From positions 36,580,001 through 36,644,000 of the forward strand of contig OZ231127.1 of assembly GCA_965153355.1 (NCBI GenBank): a stretch of 64,000 bases of DNA, written 5' to 3'. Each line of letters starts with the position of its first letter. Positions within the stretch are counted from its first letter, which is position 1. The notes below the pieces were generated by a model, which was not told the origin of the DNA, did no database searches, and worked only from the letters and a program-made list of their open reading frames with translations. The position numbers were made by a program, and so were the translations under genes. The stretch is from Flaccisagitta enflata (lineage: Eukaryota; Chaetognatha; Sagittoidea; Aphragmophora). Below are positions 1-12,119 of this stretch, one piece after another.

Positions 1-265
1 CATTGTTGATTTTGTAACATAACCCCTATTAACAAACCCCAACACTACCCCTAACCCTAACCCAACACTACTAACCCTAAACTAACACTACCCTAACCTA
101 ATCCCCAACACTACACTAACCTAAACCCTACTCTCTAACCCTAACCCCAACACTACCCTAACCCTAACCCAACACCCTCACCTAAACCCAACACTATAAC
201 CTAAACCCAACACTACCCTAACCCTAACCCCCAACACTACCCCTAACCCTAAACCCCACCTCCCC
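1..265. repeat. Degenerate telomere-like repeats, C-rich orientation
   Basis: Irregular runs of CCCTAA/CCTAACCC are interspersed with AACACTA. The motif is the vertebrate/lophotrochozoan telomere type in the C-rich orientation. It is degenerate and interrupted, so an interstitial or subtelomeric relic is more likely than a functional telomere end. Confidence 0.75.
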
Positions 266-1620
266 ACCACCACCCTTTTTGTTTTTTGAATTATGAACCT
301 TGAACTTAAAGGTATTGAGACTGCAATATAAATGAGATTTTTGTACAAGTAGGTGGATCGAGGAGGGGTGATCAGGTAGGGTGGATCGAGGTAGGGGTGA
401 TTGCGGAGGGTGATAGAGGCAGACCTAGGGAGACCTAGGGTAGTATTGTTTTTAGGTTAGGCAGTAAAGGTTTGTGGTTAGGTAGTGTTGGGTTTAGGTT
501 GGGGCAGACCTAGGGTAGTGTTGCGTTTAGGTTAGGTAGTGTTTTGGTTTAGGTTAGGGTGTATGGTTTAGGTTAGGAGACCTAGGGTAGACCTAGGGTA
601 TACCAAGAGGTAGACCAAGGGTAGGTCAATTTTTGAACCACCACCTCCCCCACCACCACCCTTTTGGTTTTTTGAACTATGAAATCCCTTGAACTTAAAG
701 GTATTGAGACTGCAATATGTAAATGAGATTTTGTACAAGTAGGGGTGGATCTAGAGGTAGATCGAGGGGTGGACCTTGGGGTAGACCGAGGGGTAGTATT
801 GTGTTTAGGGTTAGGGGTAGTGTTTGGTTTAGGGTTAGGGGTAGTGTTGGGTTTAGGGTTGGGGTAGACAAGGGGTAAAGGTGTTTAGGCTTGGGGTAGT
901 GTTTGTTTGTGGGTTAGGCAGTGTTGGGTTTTAGGTTAGTAGACCTAGGGTAGACCTAGGGCATACCAAGAGTGCAGACCGAGGGGTAGGATCAAGGGGT
1001 AACACATCCCACATTTTGAACCACCACCTTCCCCACCACCACCCTTTTTGGTTTTTTGAACTATGAAATCCCTTGAACTTAAAGGTATTGAGACTGCAAT
1101 ATGTAAATGAGATTTTTGTACAAGTAGGGGTGGATCGAGGGGTAGGGGTGGATTGAGGGGTAGACCTAGGGCTAGACCTAGGGGTAGTATTATGTTTAGG
1201 GTTAGGGGTAGTGTTGTATTTAGGGTTAGGGCAGTGTTGGGTTTAGGGTTAAGGTAGACCTAGGGCAGTGTTTATGCTTAGGTTAGGTAGTGTTTGCCTA
1301 GGTTAGGGCAGACCTAGGGCAGACTCCAGACCGAGGGGTACGTCAATTCTTTGAACCATCACCTCCCCACCACCACCCTTTTTGGTTTTTTGAACCATGA
1401 AATCCCTTGAACTTAAAGGTATTGAGACTGCAATATGTAAATGAGATTTTTGTACAAGTAGGGGTGGATCGAGGGGTAGGGGTGGATCGAGGGGTAGGGG
1501 TGGATCGAGGGGTAGGGGTGGATTGAGGGGCAGACCTAGGGGTAGAACTAGGGGTAGTATTGCGTTTAGGGTTAGGGGTGGTGTGTTGGGTTTAGGTTAG
1601 GTAGTGTTGCGTTGTTCGGA
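266..1620. repeat. ~380-bp higher-order tandem repeat with G-rich telomere-like blocks
   Basis: A conserved segment recurs at about 257, 640, 1024 and 1358 (spacing 383, 384, 334). It starts with CCACCTCCCCACCACCACCC and continues through TGAACTATGAAATCCC and GAGACTGCAATATG. Between copies lie blocks built from GGTTTAGGGTTAGGGGTAGT and GGGGTGGATCGAGG. The TTAGGG-like blocks run opposite to the CCCTAA blocks at 1-265. This is satellite-like DNA with no coding signal. Confidence 0.85.
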
Positions 1621-4600
1621 TCTGTGCCGGTGATTGACGACATCTCTACTAAGCCATTGCCTGTAATGAAATACCAGTCGTGGCGTGTGAACGATCGCGC
1701 TCGCAAATCGAAGCGCCATAATGAAGTTTGTTCATGAAATTCATTGGCCGATCTTTGCGATTCGGTGTGATGTGTTGCTGTCGGCGATGAAGCCTATGGA
1801 TATTCTCGCGATCAAGCGTAGATCGTCAAGCGCATATTAAACCATGATCGAAGAGAACATCGATCAACCAGTTTGCCATGATACTATAAGTGAATATGTC
1901 CGGCGATATCAGCCATCTGCAAGCGAAGCTGGTCAAAACGTCAGTTCGCCGGCGCCAAGCGGCGTCAGCGCGGCATCCGATACGTGATGTCGTTCTCATT
2001 GTAGCCAAGCCGGTCGACTCGGTTGCGTTCGGCAAGTAAGTGCGGATAATGGCGATCTCGGCGTCGTCGCCAGTGGCGACTATAATCATTTGGTTGGAAG
2101 ATGGAAGAGCTCGTGATTCTCTAAATTGTTGAATATGAGTGGTGGCACCGTCAGTCTGTCTGACTGTGTGAAAAGAAGAAGTTGACGACAACCAGAAGCG
2201 TGTTCGTTGACTCATAAAATTTCAACAGAAAATGAAGGAAAGTGAAATGAAAATAAGATAATTTCTGGTAAGACGAAACAACGTGACTGGCTATGTTAAA
2301 TAAGAATTACCTGACAGCGGCCCGTCCACGTGGAATTCATCCGTAATCCTATCTTTCATCGCGATCGGCGATAAAAAATGCAAAAGGCAGGTAAAATGAC
2401 AGACGAGAAGCAGATAAAACGCGTTAATAAAAGCAGGTAATATATAAAACAGGCCTTTCGTTGGTTTCAACCGCGATCTGTTAAGTCAAACCAGATGAAT
2501 ATCGTTCTGCAGACTATCTGCAATAAAAAAGATGAGGAAGTCAGTGGTAGTGAACCGAAACTCAAAATAAAGGTAATGTGAACGAACATCAATAATAAGG
2601 CGTCGATCAAATTGAATGATCGGCGGCAGTTGTATGTTACTACGTAACAAATAACAATTGAAATGATTACCATCTAGCGTTAATCTCAAGTGTGAAACAA
2701 GACATGGTATAATCAAAAACCAAAAACATAAAGTAAAGCACATATAAAAGCGGACGGACCTTGACGTGGAGCTGGGCAGTGGGAAGGCGAATTCTGGAAG
2801 GGCAGGTGTGGCATGTGGCTCAAGCTGGTTGGGCCTGGGGCTAGTCCGAGACCTGGAAGCGGGCCTGGGTGGCGAACGGACGGGCAGACGGGCGTCTTGT
2901 GTTCTGGGACATCGGCCGCTGGGCAGCTAAGAAGAAAAGAAGATGAAGAGAAGAAGAGAGAGAGAAGAAATGATGAGTTTACAAAGTAATTCATCATTTA
3001 TAAAATCAACTGAAGAACAAAGAAGAAAAGAAGAGAAGAAGAAGAAGACTGCTGGAAAATAAAAGCAACCTGGATACAGCGTTTTGTTAAAACGAGATGG
3101 TCGGCCAGAACACCTTTTTCGCGTGTGCCTGTCGACTGGCAAAATCACGGGCTGGCGCGATAACGTGCGGCGAGTATAACGTGGTCAGGACGCTCCTGTG
3201 TGAGTAAGCTGATGTTAATTTAATGTATAATAAGTCAAAAGAAAGTGTGGTGTGTAGACATTTATTAATTAAATGTAAAATGATGTTTTTTTATTTTCTA
3301 ATGCATGTAATGAAATCAATCGATATTGAATATATTATTTTGTCACTCAGCAGTGATAAAAGTGTGATTTTTGTCATTTTCGTTGTAATATTTACATTAA
3401 GGTATTTCTTTCACTCTGTTACTCACAAAAACTGTCAATGGACTGAATGTATCTTTAAAATACCATATTTCATTCTATAATTTAATATCTCCTACTTTAA
3501 TATCCAAGTCATTATAACAAAGTCTTTTATTGTGTCAAGTATTCATTTTTGAAAATCGATTCAGTTTGTCTGAAAGCACATAACCTACAAATTGTTCATG
3601 CAAGAATTTCAAATCGTCTTTAGGTCTTATTTCTTAATACATGTATATAAAATTGATGAAATTTGAGCAAAAATTACTTCATTTTGTGATGTGCTAGTGA
3701 AATATAAAACTTTTTGTAAATGCAACTGGAATGACAAGCAAAATCATATGGTCAATGGTGACTTTAAATTTGTATCATTGCTCTGTTCTATAGGAATTTT
3801 AGTGCTGGAAATGGTGTGTATTGAAACCTGCAAAATTCAAAATTCAAAAAAGAAAAGCAGATTTCATGGCATTTCAGCGTTTGGTCACGGGGAATATAAT
3901 TTGAGACTAATAATGAACAAGTCTGGCGTTTTGCCGTTATAAAACGATATTGTTAGTATCCACCGTGACAGTAATTTTTTGAATGCACATGAAGGTTTAT
4001 CTCATTTTCATTCAAGATATATTGGAAGCAAACGGCAACCAGTCACTGAAAATTTTGCATAATTTATTGGGTTATATGCTTTTTGTAAATCTCACCTGTT
4101 TCAAATGTATATGACATATTACTTTGCTAACACTCACGACATTGAACAGGGTATTACTGGATCTTGTTAATGTATCAGCGCGATCAGCAACGAGTCACTG
4201 TTACGTTATTTTTCGTTAAGATAGAGGCACAGCAGAAAGCGCAAATGAAAATAATGATCGAGTCGGTCAATCATTATTAACAACGCGTAATAAAAGGATG
4301 GGGCACGACCATGCGCCGGATGTGGCGTATTGGGCATTGTTGTTGATGTGATAATGACAAAATGTCTACATTAACTCGTTGTTTCGTGTTCTGGACCTCG
4401 ATGGGCGCTAACTCGAAAAAAAACCACGAGGGTTGTTGGAAACGCCGGGATGTTTAAGCTGTTGCGCCAGTCAGGTCGGCAGCCAACACAGTGCCGACCA
4501 CTACGGCCTCAGCCTCAGGCCTGCTGACGTGCCTTGCCGACTCTTATTAACCGTGTATCAGCCTGACGGGCAAGTTGCCAATATATTGGTCATCGGATCA

Positions 4601-5780
4601 TTATCGAAAAATGAATAAGTGTTTTAAGTGCTGTGCGTGAGAAGGGTGTGGTTGAACGCCTGCCGATATTGTGACCCCGCTATATTGGTAAAAGTGCGTA
4701 TTCTGACGAATTCATTGCATTCGGTTTTGTTCTTGTATCTTATTATGTTTTGTTTTCTGGTTTTTTGATGTGGTGATCGTCTGCATGATGAGCGACTGAA
4801 AACTATTCTGACGAATCGACGGCCAGCAGAAAAGACGGAACCGCCAGCTCGACCAGAAGACGATGTCGCGAAACCATTAAATCATTATCCGGGCGATGAT
4901 GTTTTTTGTCGGTGGTTGTTGAAATAGTTGACCTGTTGCTGTGTTTTTTGTGTCTTGTCATGATATCGATACCAGTGTTGTGTGCGTCAATGTGTGTATT
5001 GTGTGTTTGTGTGTGATGTTATTGATGATCTGTTATAGCCAGAAAAGTCGCGTGGTCACTGCCATGCTGTTCGGTCTGCGCTCTGTTAGATCAAATAAAA
5101 CGTTAACCTGTATTGATTACTAATCGAAAAAAGTAATATTAAGATGAACTAAAACGATAAATGTTGTGAACAACAGCACGATACCTTTTTAACTTCTGTT
5201 GCATTCTTAAATCAAGCATTCATTTAATTTAACTCTGTTTTAAATCGGAAAAGGCGAAACTAATGGCTGAATGGCATAAAACACCTCACGAGTGTTCGGC
5301 TCTTTGACATGTTGTTTTAATTTTAACTAGTTAAACAAAACAATATTGTTTATCACTGTTGAAAATCAGAAAAATGAATTGAAATAAGTATTAAATGACT
5401 AAGTACTCAAAACATACTCCTCTAGTGATATTAATATATATTTTATTTTTGTGTGTGCAATAATAGTAGTATGAATTCATCATTTGTGATCTACGCAAAA
5501 TTAAAAGATGAAAAAAATTCATTTAATTTTTTAAATGTCAAATATTTTAAAAAATGTAAACTATCACATTTTGTCGTAAGCATTCTGTGACAGGCAATTG
5601 CTGTTTTACCTGTCAATTCGTTTTATTGTCTGTGGAGACCTCAACTCATAAAATAAATTTCTGTTCTAAGATATGTCAAAAATTGAAGACTAATTGTTTC
5701 CACGATAATGTGTGTTTAGTGTTGTTATTATTAATGTGATGTTAGTATTAATAATGTATTATTGTTATTATTATTATTGT
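1621..5780. other. Low-copy AT-rich DNA, no gene supported
   Basis: I see no repeat structure, recognisable domain or convincing exon. Open frames here (for example 1826-2215 on the minus strand) are short, lack homology that I can recognise and have no supporting splice pattern. 2930-3060 is purine-rich (GAAGAA-type). Distal exons, introns or regulatory DNA of an unseen gene cannot be excluded. Confidence 0.5.
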
Positions 5781-6003
5781 GTATTAATGTTGTGTTTTTG
5801 TTTGTGTTTATGTTTGAGTGGCTGTTAATGTGTATGTGTGACATGTGTTTGTGTGTGTGTATCTGAAGCGTGTGTGTGTGTGTTGTGTGTTTTTATTGTG
5901 TGTGTGTGTGTGTATGATGTGTGTGTTTGTGTTTGTTGTGTGTTGTGGTGTGTGTGTTTGTGTGTGTTGCATGTGTGTGTTTGTCTGTGTGTGTGTGTGT
6001 AAT
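5780..6003. repeat. (TG)n-rich microsatellite region
   Basis: Interrupted TG/TTG/TGT runs, densest at 5830-6000. Confidence 0.8.
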
Positions 6004-6688
6004 GTTCTGTAAAATTGATATCTTCTCCTGTGTGCCTGTGTTATCTCACTTAATCTTCAGATACAAATGAAGTGACCGGTAATCTGATTTTGAAATCGTG
6101 GATTAACTTACTATCGATCAAAAAACTGATTTGATGCGTACTGTCTGCGACGCTCTCTTATTTCTGTAATGTCATGTGAACAAGGCGATTGATATTATGG
6201 TTGGTTTTGTGTCGTTAAGACATATGTCATGACGTTTGATGTTTAACTGTCTTGACCTGACTGATATATCTTTAACCTTCAGAATGTTGCTGGTCATCAA
6301 TCATGATTTCGACTAGTGTCGATTGGCCAAGTGGACCTTATGTTTAGATAATTACGCTGATTTGTTGGCACTTTAGTCTGGCGCATTGGCCTTTTTGCCG
6401 CTACATTGGCTGCCGCATGAACTTTTTGCCCTGCGTTAACGTTTTTGTGCGTGGCTGTTTTCTTTGTATTGACGCTACAATTTCGCGATATCTCTTCGTG
6501 GCCGACCGACTCTTGCGTTATTTATCACGAAAACGGTGTGCATCCCGATCAGGCATCCGCCTGTGAAATGTTTGGAAGCAGTTCTTTTATCGAGGTTAGA
6601 CTCGAGCGTGACAATAAGCGGGTTCTTCAATGCTATTAGCGATTTGGCCGTCGCCATCTGCTGCAATGTTAATGGCGTGATGATGGCG
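6004..6688. other. Unassigned DNA with a weak open frame
   Basis: An open frame to a stop at 6639 encodes a short cysteine-containing stretch (cysteines near CVIYHENG, SACEMFG and LQCY). It has no ATG at a sensible place and no clear acceptor. Codon composition is plausible, but I cannot support it as a gene. Confidence 0.3.
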
Positions 6689-6819
6689 TGTGTGTGATGA
6701 TGATGATGATGATGAATCGCGATGACGTGTGTGTGTGATGTGCGATGTGTCTTGATGCTGATGATGATGGTGATGATGATGATGATGATGATTCTCATGA
6801 TGATGATGACGATGATGAC

Positions 6820-6855
<36 letters not shown>

Positions 6856-6957
6856 AATGATGATGATGGTGTATGTGTGTGTGTGTGTGTGTGTGTTGGC
6901 GATGACGATGGCGTGTTGTGGCGTGACGATGACGTGGTGATGTGTGTGTGCGTGACA
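6689..6957. repeat. (GAT/ATG)n trinucleotide tract followed by (TG)n
   Basis: GATGATGAT runs from about 6695 to 6866 with GAC and TGTG interruptions, then (GT)n at 6869-6897. The poly-D, poly-M and poly-H frames seen here on both strands are products of this tract. Confidence 0.9.
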
Positions 6958-8334
6958 ATATTCTCTTTAACGAGATCGAAATTCGCCAGCGAGAAGAACC
7001 AAGTAAAAAGAGTCAATATAAAACGCTGCGAGTCGAAGACGGTCGTGATAACAACAAGGAAATTTAAAAGCTCGGCAAACATGCGACAATCAGGCAATGG
7101 TTCATGTTATCGGACAGCAGATGCCGATATAAAGCCCTTACTGCTCTGCCGTAATGTCAGATGAACCACTCATCTTCTCTCAGATAGTTCACTCATCAAC
7201 ACCAGCCCCACTCTGGAGCATGGGTGCCATATGCCACCAGTGATGGGCGTGAACCACTCACATCTCGCCATGACAAACATAAGACCACTCTATGTTCATG
7301 TGTCTCCGGGCCATGCTCGCCCATCAGTGCTCTGGGTGGAACCGCTCATGCTCATCCATGGCCTCAGGCGTGGGCCGTGTCTCACTGTGGTCTCAGGCCA
7401 GCCATGCCATCAGTGTGGGCCATGTGTGCCATGGTGCTCCAGGCATGGACAGCATGCCACCCATGGTGGGCCGCACCATGCTCACCATGACGTCAGGGCC
7501 ATATTTTTCGCCGGTGCTCCGGGCATTAAGACGCTCATCTCTTATGGGTGCTCAGGCGTGGACCACTCATCTCATTATGGCTTCTGGCGATCGGCTCACC
7601 ATATCACCCATGGTCTCCAGGCGATAAGACATCATAATACCTGATAGACATAAACTAACCATCTATATGACACTCTATTAGAAATATGCATTTCAACAAT
7701 GAATCTCAGCAAGACCATTCATGCCCATGACTCTAGACATAAAGGCCGCTATACTATCGTTCGATGAACTACAACTTAGACTCAGACAGATATCTTTATA
7801 TGATCAGACATGAATATATGATTTATCAAACCCAAAACTATAACTCTTAGAGATATCTGACAGACACTCATGTTTGTATTTCTAACATTAATCTGCATGT
7901 ATCAGGCTCATATCTCAGCATGCATTCATCATGGCACTCTGAACGATGGGACCATATTTATCCTTCTTATTGCCAGCATAGCCTGAACAATTACAAGACT
8001 CATATCATTGAACGTTGCGTCGAACCACGCAATAAAGAAATTGTTGCGCCTTTGCCATCTGAAAAAATACGCGACTAAGACGCGCCTCGTGGCTATGTCA
8101 GGCGTTTTCAATAGATAGTTGTCTCATGTGACGTGTCATCAGTATTGATACTGTTCCAAAAGTCAAGATTAAAAAAAAATATCGTGGAAATCACCATCTC
8201 GGACGTCCTCTCGACGCCGACGACCGAACTGTTGATTACGCCACCAGCATTAACATCTGGATGCATGTTTAACGTTAGATCTGGCCTGATGGAACCAGCT
8301 CATCGTAAGGTTCAATCGATCGGTCGTGATCGTG
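6958..8334. other. Unassigned DNA; C-rich imperfect repeats at 7165-7640
   Basis: From about 7165 to 7640 the sequence keeps returning to motifs such as GAACCACTCAT, CCATGCTCACC and GGCGTGGACCACTCATCTC, giving an imperfect minisatellite-like texture. The three long overlapping frames there are composition artefacts. 7640-8334 shows no repeat or domain that I recognise. Confidence 0.4.
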
Positions 8335-8336
8335 GT

Positions 8337-8433
<97 letters not shown>

Positions 8434-8436
8434 GTG

Positions 8437-8478
<42 letters not shown>
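8335..8478. repeat. (TG)n microsatellite, about 144 bp
   Basis: Nearly pure TG with two short interruptions around 8428-8440. Confidence 0.97.
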
Positions 8479-8479
<1 letters not shown>

Positions 8480-8852
8480 CTTGTATTGTGTTGACTACTA
8501 TCGTTTTCCTGATATCGAGACAGGCACCTAACCATGAGCTGCAGAGTCGTCAGCCCGTCAGTGCCACGGCCTGTGAAGGCCATTCACGCATGACAGGGCC
8601 ATATGTTACCAGAGTCGAAGTGAAGTGTTACTCAATTCATCAGTATATATCAGTTCATCTTCAGTTATCGTTGTGCAATAAATCGTCTGCTGACACGGGC
8701 GTTAATGTTGGCGTTTACACCGCTGGCCATTTGCGGGTATGTTGTTTTTCAGCAACTCTTGTTTTGTTAAGTCAGGCGTGAGCGAAACGTGTTAATATTA
8801 CGTTTGATAAAACAAAAGTGATTCTGACATGCCACAGATATAAAAGTAACTA

Positions 8853-8917
8853 CAATGACAACAACAACAACAACAACAACAACAACTCCAACAAGCAGCA
8901 GCAATATGTTTGGCAGC

Positions 8918-8965
<48 letters not shown>

Positions 8966-8976
8966 AACAACAACAA
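8853..8976. repeat. (CAA)n microsatellite in two blocks
   Basis: ACAACAACA runs at about 8855-8885 and 8918-8976, separated by AGCAGCAGC-type sequence. The poly-N, poly-T and poly-L frames on both strands arise from it. Confidence 0.95.
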
Positions 8977-9156
8977 CATCGACGAACAAAATGTGAATGC
9001 AAGAGTTTGCTCTGCAAGTATGAATTGTGCAACAAAAACTATCTTACTTGGTGTTATTGAATGAATAACGTGACAACTGACTAGTCATCAACGGCAACCA
9101 AAACGATGATCGATGAAGACAAAGACTAATTAAATCAATTATATCTTGTTTGAATC

Positions 9157-9296
9157 CACTCACACACACACATAAACGCAAACACACACTCACACTCACA
9201 CACATACATACACATACACACGCACGCGCGCGCGCGCACGCGCACGCACACACATGCACTAGCACATACACTCATACTGACACATACACTCATATG
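9157..9296. repeat. (CA)n and (CG)n dinucleotide tract
   Basis: CACACA runs with a CGCGCGCG core near 9222-9240. Confidence 0.93.
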
Positions 9297-9414
9297 TTGA
9301 TCTGCTGAAACCGCGCTTTCTCGCATTCCCCGATCGTGTTCTTGGCTTTGACTTTCCCGAATTCGTTCTAAAGGGCATTGATTTGTTGCTCTCATGCGCA
9401 ATAACATAATCATT

Positions 9415-9700
9415 TCGGTATTATTGTTGTTGTTGTATTGTTCGGTATTATTTATCGTGTTATTGTTGATATTGTTATTATTGTTATTGTTGTTGTTATT
9501 ATTTATGTTGTTTCTTCGTAGTTGTTGTTATGATTGTTATTCTTTTTGTTGTTGTTGTTTATTTGTTGTTAGTGACATTGTATTATTGTTATTATTGTCT
9601 TTCTTTATCGTTATTATTGGTCTCGTCCAGAGTGTGTTTATTTATTGTTGTATTGATGATGTTATTATTATTATTTTTTATTGCAACTTGCTCGTGTTTT
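9415..9700. repeat. (TTG/TTA)n imperfect trinucleotide tract
   Basis: TTGTTGTTA-type repeats through the whole interval. The hydrophobic frame at 9394-9714 is a product of the repeat. Confidence 0.85.
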
Positions 9701-9789
9701 GGATATCTTTTTAAGTTTACAAGAATACAAAATAACTGACTTATGAAAAAAGCAAGAAGCGGAATACCACGATACATAAAAGTCTTGCA

Positions 9790-9957
9790 GGTGGGCAGGG
9801 GCCATATTTGAGGTCACCAAACCATTTGGGCAGGAGCAGAGAGGTCAAAGTAATAAAATCATAAAAAGAAGTAATGTGTGACCGACCAACCAACCAACCG
9901 ACCCACCAACCGACCGACGGACAAAGCGGGTTGTAGAGTCGCGTGCACGCGACTAAA
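9790..9957 (-). repeat. Hairpin-headed GTCY repeat, partial copy
   Basis: Read on the minus strand it begins TTTTTAGTCGCGTGCACGCG, whose GTCGCGTGCACGCGAC (9938-9953) is a perfect 16-bp palindrome. It continues through CTACAACCCGCTTTGTC, a run of GTCG/GTTG tetranucleotides and the internal motif GCTCCTGCCCAAATG. The expected 3' end (GGCCTTGTT) is missing, so the copy is truncated on its low-coordinate side. Confidence 0.85.
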
Positions 9958-10018
9958 AACCTCTTCTATGCCCCTCGATTCGTTATCAAGGAATACTAAA
10001 TTTCAATTTGCTGTTGCG

Positions 10019-10076
10019 GGAATTGATGGTTTTCACAATTGCTGCATTCTAGTGTTTTGACCTGAGATATCAGGAT
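10019..10076 (+). pseudogene. Decayed tandem copy of the start of the 10140 exon
   Basis: The segment starting GGAATTGATGGTT resembles the first ~58 bp of the candidate exon at 10140: same order of GAATTGATGG, GCTGC, GACC and GAGATAT blocks. It carries an in-frame stop, lacks an AG acceptor, and the coding pattern is lost. It reads as an old local exon duplication. Confidence 0.4.
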
Positions 10077-10139
10077 CGAAATAAAGTCATAAGTACATAA
10101 CATAATTAAACAAAACATAACATCTTACTGTTAAATTAG

Positions 10140-10266
10140 GAATTGATGGTGATCAATCGTGCTGCGTTGTGGTGCAATGACCCGAGATATTTCCAGGTCA
10201 AACCAGTCACAACTGAAGCAGAATTACAAGGCATCGCCGCCCTCGCTTGGAAGATAGACCCGGATG
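10140..10266 (+). CDS. Candidate internal exon A of an unrecognised gene
   Basis: Open frame of 42 codons plus one base, bounded by an AG acceptor (10138-10139) and a GTGAGA donor at 10267. It encodes a globular-looking peptide containing NRAALWCNDPRYF and GIAALAWKIDPD. I do not recognise the family. The exon leaves one base, which matches the phase needed by the candidate exon at 10921, so the two can be joined without a shift. A (GTT)n tract starts nine bases after the donor. The case rests only on composition, splice sites and phase. Confidence 0.4.
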
Positions 10267-10275
10267 GTGAGAATC

Positions 10276-10369
<94 letters not shown>

Positions 10370-10370
10370 C
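10276..10370. repeat. (GTT)n microsatellite, about 95 bp
   Basis: Pure GTT repeat. It lies in the proposed intron between candidate exons A and B. Confidence 0.97.
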
Positions 10371-10703
10371 ATTTCTTTAGTTGTCGTTTCTTAACTTGTT
10401 GTTATTTCTTTAGTTGATGTTGTTTTTGTTTCCTTACTTGTTGCTGTTGTTATTGATGCTTATGAATTTTTCCCTTTTATTTTGAGCTTAATTTTCCTTT
10501 TGTGTATATACTGATGCTCTCACACGACATTTACGCTCAAAAATAAACATTAACACACTAAAAACACACTCACATACACATTACGTTGATTGCTCCGCCT
10601 GATTTCGCTGAATCGTCCCTGTGGGACCTCATCATAATGTGACACTTCACATTTTATTTCAATCAAGCATAAGCGCAGCTCTCTAGCTGGATGGGTCTAG
10701 CTG

Positions 10704-10838
10704 GATGGGAACCTTTTTTAGGGTTGATTTGAAGTTAACAAAGAAAATATAAGGAAAATCTTAAGGGGTTCCTTAAGGGGATTCTTTCCCATTAGTTTCT
10801 ATGTAAACATTAATAGGGCCCTAAAAAAGGTTCCCATC
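10704..10838. mobile_element. Short MITE-like inverted repeat
   Basis: The ends GATGGGAACCTTTTTTAGGG (10704 onward) and its reverse complement CCCTAAAAAAGGTTCCCATC (to 10838) enclose about 95 bp. No coding capacity. The target duplication is unclear. Confidence 0.7.
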
Positions 10839-10920
10839 AATCTAGAAAGTTGGGCATGGGCTCATTTGAAAGAAAATCATTAGTGGCACACTATGAAGAG
10901 GTCGCATGAGGACATTTTAG

Positions 10921-11205
10921 CAAAGTCAGGCGGAGCAACCAACGTAATACACATTTCCTTATTAGGTAATCACATGGCCACAAGAAATGTTCTGATCGAT
11001 TTCAAGTTCGTGTTTGACTACGGAGTTGACCCGCCAGAAAATGTGGAAACTGCCATTGATGTTGTCAATAAAGTCACACACATTATGGGATCAGATCAGG
11101 TAAACAACAACAGCAAAAACAACAACGACAACATCAACAAAAACAACGACGACAACCTCAACAAAAATAACAGTAATGGCGGCTATCGCTTTGAGGAAAA
11201 AAGTC
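10921..11205 (+). CDS. Candidate internal exon B of the same unrecognised gene
   Basis: The frame follows an AG at 10919-10920 and needs exactly the one base left by exon A. It encodes a stretch with ATRNVLIDFKFVFDYGVDPP and ETAIDVVNKVTHIMG, then an Asn/Lys/Asp-rich segment from an AAC-type repeat. Two donors are possible: GTAAAC at 11100, which excludes the Asn-rich part, and the stronger GTAAGT at 11206, which includes it. The frame stays open to 11252. I cannot name the family. Treat as hypothetical; transcript data would settle the borders. Confidence 0.4.
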
Positions 11206-11350
11206 GTAAGTATTGGCTAGTTCCACCAAGCTTTTGTCTTCAGTTACTGTAAATTTCTTTTGCTTATTAGAATTAATCTAGAGCAATTGTATGTATTGAT
11301 AGCATTGAAAATCAAAGAAAATTATGATTGAGCCAAGTAGGCTAGCTGAG
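11206..11350. other. Short AT-rich spacer, nothing recognised
   Basis: No repeat or coding signal seen beyond the tail of the frame at 10893-11252. Confidence 0.4.
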
Positions 11351-12115
11351 CTAAATTACTCAGAATCACTCAGACAGCACTGTGTCATATGTAGGTACAC
11401 CCTAAGCGAAATCCCAAAAGTGACCAATGACCCAATTTTTTGCCATGAGCCCTTTGTAACTATCCCATAGAAGCCAAAAAAAGTTATAGAGCACATTCGG
11501 TTCAGATTGACGCACGTAATGCCGTAAAATGCTGTAAAATACCGTAAAAATGGCATTTTTGACACTTTTTGGGGTATAAAATTGTTACTTCTCTCAAATA
11601 ATGGTCAAACAATGACGTTTTGGCACTCAGACACATTCATCCATATATGCAGGGCAACCCGTCATCATTCAGCATATTTTTTGTGCCGTAAACTGCCGTC
11701 AAAATGGCATTTTTGCACATTTTTAGGGGTTTCCTTGCCATTGTAGATGGACAACAACTTAAAAATTGCCAGAAAATGTGTATTTGGACCCGGGACTTTT
11801 AATCAACAGAGTTTCAAAATATTGAGTTGGGTTTTAGTCCCATTTCATTGCCGTAAATGTTTGTAAGATGCCGTAAAATGCTAAAACATTGGAATTTTTT
11901 ACTGTTTTTATACTATCTAACTGCTGCTTCAGTCAGAAAATGGTCAAACAGTGACAATCTGGCGCTGAGACACTATCATGCACAAATGCAAGTCAATCTG
12001 TCATCATTCTGAATCGTTTTTTTGCCGTAAAATTTTGTCAATATGGCATTTCGGGCCATCTATTGTTTTTTGTCAATGATATATATAGGCATTTAAGTCA
12101 TAATCTGTCAGAAAA
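11351..12115. repeat. 340-bp repeat family, locus 1 (about 2 units)
   Basis: Units contain GACACTATCATGCACAAATG, GTCATCATTC, TGCCGTAAAA in several copies, and ATGGTCAAACA. Marker positions 11630 and 11972 are 342 bp apart. The same units recur at 17030-17877 and 28879-29250 in the same orientation. The short TGCCGTAAAATG module is repeated within each unit. Confidence 0.85.
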
Positions 12116-12119
12116 TGTG

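Noticed and set aside
1826-2215. 129-codon minus-strand frame
   Set aside because: No recognised domain, no splice context and no ATG-proximal signal; could not be distinguished from chance.
6475-7164. Poly-His, poly-Asp and poly-Met frames
   Set aside because: Products of the GAT/ATG trinucleotide tract.
9938-9953. Perfect 16-bp palindrome considered as an operator or terminator
   Set aside because: It recurs as the 5' head of a dispersed repeat family in eukaryotic DNA, so the repeat explains it better.
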